A stretch of DNA of 15,332 bases from NCBI GenBank assembly GCA_029856295.1, contig JAHQWS010000308.1, forward strand, positions 1-15,332. Reading direction: 5' to 3'. Source of the DNA: Promethearchaeia archaeon (lineage in GTDB: Archaea > Asgardarchaeota > Lokiarchaeia > Sigyniarchaeales > SOKP01). A program made the translations under genes and the position numbers. Below the pieces are notes generated by a model. It was not told where the DNA came from. It saw only the letters and a program-made list of their open reading frames with translations, and made no database searches. Of the stretch, positions 6,903 through 12,385 are shown piece after piece. Every line of letters starts with the position of its first letter. Positions within the stretch are counted from its first letter, which is position 1.

Positions 6903-6910
6903 AATATATG
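6903..6910 (+). promoter_or_regulatory. TATA-like box of plus tRNA array
   Basis: AATATATG lies about 40 bp upstream of the 5' end of tRNA-Asn, compatible with start ~25 bp downstream and a short 5' leader. Confidence 0.35.
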
Positions 6911-6949
6911 TGTGCTTGAGCCTGAATTTAGGGTGTCAAAATCAATCAT

Positions 6950-7021
6950 GCCTCCGTAGCATAATTGGTAGTGTTCCAGGTTGTTAACCTGTGGTGTATA
7001 TGTTCGAATCATATCGGGGGC
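6950..7021 (+). tRNA. tRNA-Asn(GUU)
   Basis: Acceptor GCCTCCG/CGGGGGC, D stem GCAT/GTGT, anticodon stem CCAGG/CCTGT (27-43 unpaired), loop TTGTTAA, T arm ATATG-TTCGAAT-CATAT, G73 as expected. First tRNA of the plus array. Confidence 0.94.
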
Positions 7022-7032
7022 GTTTAAAGATT

Positions 7033-7085
7033 ACAAAAATGAGGTGTATGAAAAAGATTGGAAATAAGTCATCTTGGAATGACCA
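7033..7085 (+). ncRNA. Array-associated element, plus copy
   Basis: Partner of 6098-6149 (minus). It lies between tRNA-Asn and tRNA-Phe, has the same GAGGTGT / A-run / AATAAGTC core, and a perfect 5-bp hairpin GTCAT-CTTGGA-ATGAC. A 15-codon frame (7048-7095) crosses it, and several differences between the copies fall in third codon positions, but the minus copy has a one-base gap that removes the start codon. I favour a structured RNA. Confidence 0.5.
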
Positions 7086-7119
7086 TCGAAAATGAAGCAA
7101 AGCACGGTACAGTACAGTT

Positions 7120-7191
7120 GGGGTCATAGCTCACCAGGGAGAGCACGAGACTGAAGATCTTGGGAAGAGTGTTCAAGTCACTCTGACCCTA
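7120..7191 (+). tRNA. tRNA-Phe(GAA)
   Basis: Acceptor GGGGTCA/TGACCCT with G1-U72; D stem GCTC/GAGC; anticodon stem CGAGA/TCTTG with loop CTGAAGA; T arm GAGTG-TTCAAGT-CACTC; A73. Confidence 0.95.
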
Positions 7192-7195
7192 CTTT

Positions 7196-7270
7196 GGGAG
7201 TGTATTTTAGTCTGGTAAGAATGCTGGTCTGATATGCCAGAGGTTGGAAGTTCAAATCTTCCCACTCCTA
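7196..7270 (+). tRNA. tRNA-Ile(GAU)
   Basis: Acceptor GGGAGTG/CACTCCT, anticodon stem CTGGT/GCCAG with loop CTGATAT, T arm GGAAG-TTCAAAT-CTTCC, A73. Reads AUC/AUU. Confidence 0.94.
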
Positions 7271-7277
7271 TCACAAT

Positions 7278-7353
7278 GGGCACCTAGCTTAGTCTGACTT
7301 AGAGCAGGTGGCTCTTAACCACCAGATCATGGGTTCAACTCCCATGGTGCCCT
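7278..7353 (+). tRNA. tRNA-Lys(CUU)
   Basis: Acceptor GGGCACC/GGTGCCC perfect, D stem GCTT/GAGC, anticodon stem GGTGG/CCACC with loop CTCTTAA, T arm ATGGG-TTCAACT-CCCAT. The discriminator is U73, as in the other Lys tRNA here. Confidence 0.95.
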
Positions 7354-7360
7354 TTGAAAA

Positions 7361-7432
7361 TGGAGTGTAGTCTAGGGGTATGATTGTTCTCTTACGAGGA
7401 ACGGGTCGACGGTTCGAATCCGTCCACTCCAA
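7361..7432 (+). tRNA. tRNA-Val(UAC)
   Basis: Acceptor TGGAGTG/CACTCCA perfect, with an unusual U1-A72. Anticodon stem GTTCT/GGAAC, loop CTTACGA, T arm GACGG-TTCGAAT-CCGTC, A73. Confidence 0.94.
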
Positions 7433-7440
7433 TTATATAA

Positions 7441-7513
7441 AGGGGCGTAGCCGAGGGGATAAGGCGGCGGACTTCTAATCCGCAGATCGTAGGTTCAAGT
7501 CCTACCGTCCCTA
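7441..7513 (+). tRNA. tRNA-Arg(UCU)
   Basis: Acceptor AGGGGCG/CGTCCCT, D stem GCC/GGC, anticodon stem GCGGA/TCCGC with loop CTTCTAA, T arm GTAGG-TTCAAGT-CCTAC. Reads AGA/AGG. Confidence 0.95.
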
Positions 7514-7527
7514 TTATTATTAATTAA

Positions 7528-7599
7528 GGGGGTGTAGCGTAGTGGCAGCGCAGTGGTCTCCAAAACCAAAGGTCGTAGGTTCAAATCCTACCACCCCCA
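7528..7599 (+). tRNA. tRNA-Trp(CCA), intronless
   Basis: Acceptor GGGGGTG/CACCCCC perfect, D stem GCGT/GCGC, anticodon stem GTGGT/ACCAA (27-43 unpaired), loop CTCCAAA, T arm GTAGG-TTCAAAT-CCTAC, A73. Archaeal tRNA-Trp usually carries an intron; this 71-nt gene has none. Confidence 0.94.
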
Positions 7600-7609
7600 T
7601 ATATGTTAT

Positions 7610-7685
7610 AGTGGCGTAGTTTAGCCTGGTTTAGAGCACCGGTCTCATAAGCCGGAAATCGTAGGTTCAAATCTTACCGCCGCTA
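7610..7685 (+). tRNA. tRNA-Met(CAU), probably elongator
   Basis: Acceptor AGTGGCG/CGCCGCT with A1-U72, D stem GTTT/GAGC region, anticodon stem CCGGT/GCCGG with loop CTCATAA, T arm GTAGG-TTCAAAT-CTTAC. The initiator hallmark of three G-C pairs in the anticodon stem is absent. Since a UAU tRNA-Ile is present, this CAU tRNA need not be an Ile2 form. Confidence 0.85.
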
Positions 7686-7698
7686 TTAATTTAATTCA

Positions 7699-7770
7699 GC
7701 ACCTGTGATCTAGTGGAAGGGTACTCGCCTTCGAAGCGAGGTAACGTAGGTTCAAATCCTACCAGGTGTA
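7699..7770 (+). tRNA. tRNA-Arg(UCG)
   Basis: Acceptor GCACCTG/CAGGTGT with G1-U72, D stem ATCT/GGGT, anticodon stem CTCGC/GCGAG with loop CTTCGAA, T arm GTAGG-TTCAAAT-CCTAC. Sole reader of the CGN box in the window. Confidence 0.94.
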
Positions 7771-7775
7771 TTAAA

Positions 7776-7850
7776 AGGAGTGTCGCTTAGTCAGGTTAGA
7801 GCACTGTGCTTATAACGCAAAAATCGAGAGTTCAAGTCTCTCCACTCCTA
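7776..7850 (+). tRNA. tRNA-Ile(UAU)
   Basis: Acceptor AGGAGTG/CACTCCT perfect, D stem GCTT/GAGC, anticodon stem CTGTG/CGCAA (27-43 unpaired), loop CTTATAA giving anticodon TAT, T arm GAGAG-TTCAAGT-CTCTC, A73. Most archaea read AUA with an agmatidine-modified CAU tRNA, so UAU is rare. Confidence 0.9.
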
Positions 7851-7856
7851 TTAAAA

Positions 7857-7929
7857 GGGCTATTGGCGCAGTGGCTAGCGCAGCAGGCTTTTAACCTGTG
7901 ATTCGGGGGTTCAAGTCCCTCATAGCCCT
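7857..7929 (+). tRNA. tRNA-Lys(UUU)
   Basis: Acceptor GGGCTAT/ATAGCCC perfect, anticodon stem GCAGG/CCTGT with loop CTTTTAA, T arm GGGGG-TTCAAGT-CCCTC, discriminator U73. Confidence 0.95.
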
Positions 7930-7936
7930 AAAAAAT

Positions 7937-7971
7937 GCAGGGATAGCCAAGTGGTAAGGCAACAGATTTTG
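7937..7971 (+). pseudogene. 5' half of a bacterial-type tRNA-Gln
   Basis: The sequence starts like a tRNA (GCAGGGA, then TA) and continues with a D arm GCCAAGTGGTAAGGC and AACAGATTTTG, as in bacterial and organellar tRNA-Gln. After the anticodon TTG the 3' half of the stem, the T arm and the acceptor strand are missing and an A-rich stretch follows. It differs clearly from the intact archaeal-type tRNA-Gln at 5967-6038. Confidence 0.65.
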
Positions 7972-7991
7972 TATTCCCATATTAAAAAAAA

Positions 7992-8077
7992 GCAGCGGTG
8001 ACTGAGTCAGGTTGAAGGTACCCGCCTTGAGAGTGGGAGTGGTAACACCACCGCAGGTTCAAATCCTGTCCGCTGCG
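7992..8077 (+). tRNA. tRNA-Ser(UGA)
   Basis: Acceptor GCAGCGG/CCGCTGC perfect, anticodon stem CCCGC/GTGGG with loop CTTGAGA, long variable arm GTGG-TAACA-CCAC, T arm GCAGG-TTCAAAT-CCTGT, G73 typical of Ser. Confidence 0.95.
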
Positions 8078-8085
8078 CTAATAGT

Positions 8086-8170
8086 GCGGAGATCGCACAG
8101 TCTGGTAGTGCGTTCGGTTGCTACCCGAATAATGGTCCGCCATTCGCAGGTTCAAATCCTGCTCTCCGCG
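8086..8170 (+). tRNA. tRNA-Ser(GCU)
   Basis: Acceptor GCGGAGA/TCTCCGC perfect, D stem GCAC/GTGC, anticodon stem TTCGG/CCGAA with loop TTGCTAC, variable arm AATGG-TCCG-CCATT, T arm GCAGG-TTCAAAT-CCTGC, G73. Last tRNA of the plus array. Confidence 0.96.
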
Positions 8171-8172
8171 TT

Positions 8173-8490
8173 AATAATAATTTTCTTCACGCTCTATTCA
8201 TCAGTTCCCTAAAGGAAAGTGTTTTCTTGGGCAGTAATGATAATAGAAGAGAAGATATAGAAGAAATGGCACCACATGGATATTATTCCATTTTAATTGC
8301 ATTATCCGAATATAATTGGATTGTTTGGAAAAAAAATAAAAAATATTTATGAAATTTGTCAAATCGCAAAAGAGTATAAGTTCACGGTTCATATTAATCT
8401 ATGGGCGTGGGGTGGAGAATTTATTTGCCCTCGATTATTGGATGAGATATCTTGGGTGAAGATTTAGAAATAAAAGATATTAATTTATAA
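8173..8490 (+). pseudogene. Frameshifted gene remnant of unknown function
   Basis: A protein-like translation runs in one frame (DIEEMAPHGYYSILIALSEY, then NWIVWKKNKK) to a stop at 8350. It continues in the next frame after an A-tract (IYEICQIAKEYKFTVHINLW, then GGEFICPRLLDEISW) to a stop at 8465, then returns to the first frame (EDLEIKDINL) to a stop at 8488. Two slips restore one continuous product of about 85-100 residues with aromatic and charged residues well placed. No start codon is visible and the 5' end abuts the last tRNA. I do not recognise the family. It appears to be a dead gene truncated beside the array. Confidence 0.5.
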
Positions 8491-8539
8491 GGTTATTCTA
8501 CTACTTAAATAATGAAGAATCGAATAAAAGTGACAAGTT

Positions 8540-8740
8540 ATGAGTAAGGGTATAAAAAAAAAATTAATTGAGCTTATTAAAAAAATGCCAGAGAATAGTA
8601 CTTATGAAGATATACAATACGAAATTCATTTTCTCCAAAAATTAGAAAAAGCAGAAAAACAGCTGGAGCAGGAAAAAACAATACCTCATGAAATAGTAAT
8701 GAAAAAGATAAGAGAAAAAATAAAGCGAAAGAATGATTAA
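8540..8740 (+). CDS. Antitoxin of a RelE/ParE-type pair
   Basis: A 66-residue, helical, strongly charged protein. The segment STYEDIQYEIHFLQKLEKAE followed by a charged stretch and TIPHEIVMKKIREKIKRK follows the pattern of small antitoxins found directly before ParE/RelE toxins (an IQYEI helix, then a TIxHEEVxxxI tail that binds the toxin). No clear DNA-binding fold is visible. Its last 8 bp overlap the toxin start, so they are translationally coupled. A TATA-like ACTTAAATAAT lies about 30 bp upstream. It would neutralise the toxin by direct binding and possibly repress the operon. Confidence 0.8.
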   Translation: MSKGIKKKLIELIKKMPENSTYEDIQYEIHFLQKLEKAEKQLEQEKTIPHEIVMKKIREKIKRKND

Positions 8741-8990
8741 GATAGAGTGGCTACCCGAAGCTCACGCTAATTTAGAAGAGATTGTTGACTATCTCGAAAT
8801 TAATTCTTCTGTAAATATTACTTCTTTTTTAGATGATTTAGAGAATACTATCAATCAATTAAAAACATTCCCTGAATTAGGAAAGAAAGTACCGAGAAAA
8901 AAGAAATATAGACAATTACTTTATAAAAAGTATCGTATAATCTATGAATTTAAGAAAAAAGAAGAAAAAGTAATAATAATCTTGAGATAA
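8733..8990 (+). CDS. RelE/ParE-family toxin, C-terminus lost by frameshift
   Basis: An 85-residue toxin-like protein: IEWLPEAHANLEEIVDYL at the N-terminus, a LKTFPELGKKVP loop, then YRQLLYKKYRIIYEF, all landmarks of the RelE/ParE fold. The family normally ends in a strand with the motif IIHGSR. Here the frame stops after VIIILR (TAA 8988-8990), but the adjoining frame continues at once with IIHGSQILSL to a TAA at 9017-9019. A single missing base near 8987 explains this. The toxin is thus probably inactive, or the slip is a sequencing error. Activity on ribosome-bound mRNA or on gyrase cannot be told apart from sequence. Confidence 0.85.
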   Translation: MIKIEWLPEAHANLEEIVDYLEINSSVNITSFLDDLENTINQLKTFPELGKKVPRKKKYRQLLYKKYRIIYEFKKKEEKVIIILR

Positions 8991-9192
8991 TACACGGAAG
9001 TCAGATTTTAAGCTTATAACGAAGAAATTTAATTTTAAATAACCATTCTTTCTAATAAAAAAACAAATATTTTATGAAAAAAATAGATTTATAGGCAATT
9101 TATATTATTAAAAAAGAATATAACACACACGTATTTTGTTTTAGAAGTGTTATTACTCATTCATTTGATAGGCGTCTTTTAAGGAGTGTACA

Positions 9193-10278
9193 ATGTATTT
9201 TATTCTCAGATCTGAAATTGAGGCTAAAGGCAATAACTTTTGTCCGAGATGTTATAAGACTCAAATCAAGAGATTAGATAAATCAGAATTTTATAATAAG
9301 TATAGTTGTTGGAATAAGGATTGTGATTTTAGGAATACGCCATTTGCCATTTTAAATCATAAAATAGAGAGAGAGGATGAATTTGATCCGTATTGTGATA
9401 ACTGTCGAGAGCCTTTCATTAGAGAGTTAAATATTGTGGATGATGGGATAACATATTTGATTTTTAAATGCACTGGAAAATTATGTGAAACAGAGAGTAA
9501 TCCATATAAATACAATTTAGTTTCTAATAATTGGGAGGGAAATCTCCCAGAAATCAAGATATATGATGAGATTCTTGAAGTAGATCGGTATCCAGAAGAG
9601 GATGTAAAAACTAACATTATCCCTCGAAATGAGAAAACATCTTTATTTGGATTAAAGAATTCTACATCAACTTTAGTGTCCAAAAGTACAAGAGTATATG
9701 AAATTAGTGAGGATATACCCCTTTTAACGATGTCTTCTGAAGAATATGATTCCTTTTTAAAAATTCACAATCAAAAAGTAGTAGTATTAGTAGATCTGCC
9801 CAATTTTATCAGGACCATGCGCGAACATCATCCTAATAGATTTGAGGAGGTGATTAAAAAATCTCATCAATTATTACTTAAGTCTATTAAAAATTTATTT
9901 AATACCTCAGATGAGTATATAATTCGTTATTTTTCTAAACCTGATGATGATTTAAAAAGTTCAAATAATCTTATTAAAGATTTTTGTAAAGCTAATTCGA
10001 GCTCGGAATATTTTCATCTTTTAATACTAGGAAAAGGTAAGGGTTTTAGCGATATTGATAACTATTTAATTGCAAATGGAGTAGAAATCCTTGAAAGGTG
10101 TGCATTAAAAGGGTTCATGATTGTTAGTAGTGATAAAGACTATTTGCCTGTGATGAGAATTGCCAAATATAGAAACATCAAATCGTATATCATGGGAATC
10201 AACACACCGAAGGTATATGAACAATATAAAATTGCCGATATTAAATTTCTAGGTATGATGAAATATTTCAAAAAATAG
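9193..10278 (+). CDS. NYN-domain nuclease with two zinc ribbons
   Basis: A 361-residue protein. The N-terminus has two similar zinc ribbons: C17-x2-C20-x18-C39-x4-C44 and C68-x2-C71-x21-C93-x4-C98, likely an internal duplication that binds nucleic acid. Residues 105-190 form a polar linker. Residues ~193-345 look like a NYN (PIN-like) nuclease: VVVLVDLPNF (D201, N204), GKGFSDIDNYL (D287, D289) and VSSDKDYLPV (D314, D316), acidic residues expected to bind the catalytic metal. NYN proteins are mostly RNases in RNA processing, silencing or defence. A clear ribosome-binding site AAGGAGTG lies 5 bp before the ATG. The neighbours are a toxin-antitoxin pair upstream and the 480-bp repeat, which starts right after its stop. 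The domain call is firm and the substrate unknown. Confidence 0.8.
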   Translation: MYFILRSEIEAKGNNFCPRCYKTQIKRLDKSEFYNKYSCWNKDCDFRNTPFAILNHKIEREDEFDPYCDNCREPFIRELNIVDDGITYLIFKCTGKLCETESNPYKYNLVSNNWEGNLPEIKIYDEILEVDRYPEEDVKTNIIPRNEKTSLFGLKNSTSTLVSKSTRVYEISEDIPLLTMSSEEYDSFLKIHNQKVVVLVDLPNFIRTMREHHPNRFEEVIKKSHQLLLKSIKNLFNTSDEYIIRYFSKPDDDLKSSNNLIKDFCKANSSSEYFHLLILGKGKGFSDIDNYLIANGVEILERCALKGFMIVSSDKDYLPVMRIAKYRNIKSYIMGINTPKVYEQYKIADIKFLGMMKYFKK

Positions 10279-10758
10279 TTTTATAATGAGAAGAGATCAA
10301 AGGTATAGTAAGTATAAAAAAGTACACATAAAAAGGGAAGATAAAAACACGAGCTGAGAAATGAAATGGTCGAGATGTCAAAAGGGTTAAAAATCATACT
10401 GATTGTGGATATCGTCGTCGCGATTTACTACGGCGTGCTATACCTGCTGCTGCCAGAGCTCTATTATCAAATGAATGATGCGCCTGCGTTTGATCTTCAG
10501 ATGTGGCGGCTTTTCGGGGGCACGATATTTGTATTAGGCATAGCCGGGATAATAGCCCTGAAGAGAGGGGAATGGGAAGCAGTGAAACCTCTTATGGAAG
10601 TCGTTATTTTATGGTTGATCATGGTGGCGGTATTGGATATAGTATTTGTGCTTTCTGTGAGCGCCTCTCCGACGTATGTCAGGAGCATTTCAACGACAAT
10701 TGTCCTGCTTATCATTTTAATAATAGCCAATATCTATTTATATCAGCGAGAAGGGAAA
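10279..10758 (+). repeat. Long direct repeat, copy 2 (partner 1501-1980)
   Basis: Same orientation and spacing as copy 1, without gaps. The left boundary falls exactly after the TAG of the NYN gene, so the unit may have inserted or recombined there. The conserved leader contains TTTTATAATG, a plausible TATA box. Confidence 0.9.
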
Positions 10759-10764
10759 TTATAA
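10366..10764 (+). CDS. Four-helix small membrane protein, copy 2
   Basis: A 132-residue paralogue of the protein at 1588, with the same four hydrophobic helices and the LPELYYQ, RLFGG and KRGEWE landmarks. Thirteen residues differ, nearly all conservative (I/V/L swaps), and many codons differ silently, which suggests both copies have been kept under purifying selection. It has one extra C-terminal Leu. Its codons are G/C-richer than its neighbours'. Start is ATG 10366 or 10375. A nine-T run at 10829-10837 probably ends the transcript. Function unknown; a DUF4345-type identity is a guess. Confidence 0.75.
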   Translation: MVEMSKGLKIILIVDIVVAIYYGVLYLLLPELYYQMNDAPAFDLQMWRLFGGTIFVLGIAGIIALKRGEWEAVKPLMEVVILWLIMVAVLDIVFVLSVSASPTYVRSISTTIVLLIILIIANIYLYQREGKL

Positions 10765-10828
10765 AAAACACCCATCAATATGAATAAAGATAGAGAATTC
10801 TGAGAAAGAAATTGAATTACAATTTAAC

Positions 10829-10837
10829 TTTTTTTTT
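10829..10837 (+). terminator. T-run terminator after membrane protein copy 2
   Basis: Nine consecutive T in the gap before the amidase promoter. Confidence 0.4.
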
Positions 10838-10853
10838 ATTAACTTGAGGAATT

Positions 10854-10863
10854 ATTTAAATAG
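10854..10863 (+). promoter_or_regulatory. TATA-like box of amidase gene
   Basis: ATTTAAATAG lies about 50 bp before the amidase ATG. The start is further supported by a ribosome-binding site, GAGTGATC, at 10903-10910, four bases before the ATG. Confidence 0.4.
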
Positions 10864-10914
10864 TTTAGAATACCGATCTAATATTATAAACACATAAAGA
10901 GAGAGTGATCAAAT

Positions 10915-12333
10915 ATGAATAAAGAAGAAATTTACTTCATGCCGGCATATGAGCTACGGGATATGATTAAACGTCAGGAAATGAGTTCTCAAGAGATAAC
11001 AGAGATAATGATTGAGCGCATTGGGCAGATTAATCCGAAGTTAAACGCATTTTGCACTCCTACCTTTGAGTTAGCAAGAGATGCCGCAAAAGAAGCAGAT
11101 GAAGCGATTAAAAAAGGCGGTCCTTTAGGCTTGCTTCACGGCATCCCGATTTCGATCAAGGATGAGATGCCCTTGAAGGGGGTGAGAACGACCTTTGGTT
11201 CAAAATTATATGAAAATTACATTCCTGAGGAAACTGATATTTCAGTACAGAGGTTACAAGAGGCGGGGAGTGTGATTTTAGGAAAAACGAATATGCCGGA
11301 GTTTGGTTGTTTTGGAGTCACATATAATTTAATTTTTGGAGAGTCTCGTAATCCTTGGAATTTAGAGAGAACTCCTGGCGGTTCTACCGGAGGGGGTGCA
11401 GCAGCAGTAGTTTCTGGATTATGTTATTTATCATTAGGCGCAGATGGAGGAGGGTCGATAAGGATACCGAGCAGTTTGTGCGGTGCATATGGGATTAAAC
11501 CCAGTTTTGGAAGAGTACCAGTCTATCCAACTTCGGGGCTTCATTACGAATCGTTAATCCACTACGGTCCTATTGTGAGATACGTCAAAGATGCTGCGTT
11601 AATGCTGGATGCTATGAAAGGCCCTCATGAGGCGGATATGTACGCTTTACCGGAGCAGAACATAAGTTATTTTGAAAATGTTGACGAGAAACCGAACAAA
11701 TTAAAGATTGGATACACTCTAGATTTAGGTTTTTCTAAGGTGATTGATCCCGATGTTAAGGAAAATGTAGAGAAATCAGCTGAAAAATTCAGCAAACTTG
11801 GCTGGGAGGTGGAAAAGACTAAATTTAAGATTAAAAATCCAGAGCGCTGTTTTCTAGCGATATATGGAGTTACTGTTTATTATGATTTAATAAAGGACCT
11901 AAAGAAAAATCCCGAGCTTATAGATCCCGAAGTTGTAAAAGCCGCAGCAATGGGAGAAGGATCGACCGGTGTAGATATTGCCCGAGCGATGAGTCTTCGC
12001 AAAAAATATTTCGACCAATTTTATCATTATTTCCAAGAGTATGATATCTTAATCACTCCTACCACGAATTTACCTGCATTTGAATTAGGGCAGCTTTATC
12101 CTTCTATGATAGATGGCAAAATGGTGTCTCCGACGGCCTGGATGCCTTTTACAGCGATTTTTAATTTAACAGGACTTCCTGCAGCGTCAATACCATGTGG
12201 TTGGTCTAGTGAGGGATTACCCATCGGTATGCAAATAGTAGGAAGGAGGTTTGATGATTTGACGGTGCTACAAGTGTCTAAGGCTTTTGAAGAAATTGCG
12301 CCATGGCAAGATAAAAAACCAACATTTAATTAA
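10915..12333 (+). CDS. Amidase signature family hydrolase
   Basis: A 472-residue protein covering the full amidase signature fold. The Ser-cisSer-Lys triad is visible: K82 in PISIKDE, S157 in TPGGSTGGG and S181 in GADGGGSIRIPSS. Such enzymes hydrolyse carboxylic amides to acid and ammonia. It resembles GatA, the glutaminase subunit of tRNA amidotransferase, but neither gatB nor gatC is next to it and the specificity loop is not diagnostic. A stand-alone amidase is the better call. No signal peptide, so cytoplasmic. The start is supported by a TATA-like box and a ribosome-binding site. It is followed by an 11-T terminator, so it is transcribed alone. Confidence 0.88.
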   Translation: MNKEEIYFMPAYELRDMIKRQEMSSQEITEIMIERIGQINPKLNAFCTPTFELARDAAKEADEAIKKGGPLGLLHGIPISIKDEMPLKGVRTTFGSKLYENYIPEETDISVQRLQEAGSVILGKTNMPEFGCFGVTYNLIFGESRNPWNLERTPGGSTGGGAAAVVSGLCYLSLGADGGGSIRIPSSLCGAYGIKPSFGRVPVYPTSGLHYESLIHYGPIVRYVKDAALMLDAMKGPHEADMYALPEQNISYFENVDEKPNKLKIGYTLDLGFSKVIDPDVKENVEKSAEKFSKLGWEVEKTKFKIKNPERCFLAIYGVTVYYDLIKDLKKNPELIDPEVVKAAAMGEGSTGVDIARAMSLRKKYFDQFYHYFQEYDILITPTTNLPAFELGQLYPSMIDGKMVSPTAWMPFTAIFNLTGLPAASIPCGWSSEGLPIGMQIVGRRFDDLTVLQVSKAFEEIAPWQDKKPTFN

Positions 12334-12344
12334 TTTTTTTTTTT
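12334..12344 (+). terminator. 11-T terminator after amidase
   Basis: Eleven consecutive T begin at the base after the amidase stop codon. Confidence 0.6.
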
Positions 12345-12385
12345 AATATAAATCACTAAAGAGCATTTTATTAAAGAATTCATGG

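Larger units (their letters stand above)
6342..6949. other. Divergent control region between the two tRNA arrays
   Basis: About 600 bp without a convincing gene. It holds a 12-bp inverted repeat around a palindromic TATA box, a second A/T promoter-like zone (6699-6727, with TTTATATAG and CATATATAATT), a short hairpin TACTGA/TCAGTA (6773-6790), the palindrome AGCGTTCGCT (6513-6522), and AATATATG near 6903, about 40 bp before tRNA-Asn. Tiny frames of 25 codons (plus, from 6733) and about 29 codons (minus, 6503-6592) exist but lack support. Confidence 0.5.

Noticed and set aside
7048..7095. 15-codon peptide MKKIGNKSSWNDHRK in the plus element
   Set aside because: Third-position differences hint at coding, but the other copy lacks the start codon because of a one-base gap, and its frame continues into unrelated sequence.
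8012..8212. 66-codon plus frame
   Set aside because: It covers the two tRNA-Ser genes; the length is chance.
8201..8392. 63-codon minus frame
   Set aside because: It is the reverse of the frameshifted plus-strand remnant, whose translation is more protein-like.
10915..12333. GatA subunit of tRNA amidotransferase
   Set aside because: No gatB or gatC neighbour and no GatA-specific feature that I can point to; general amidase is safer.
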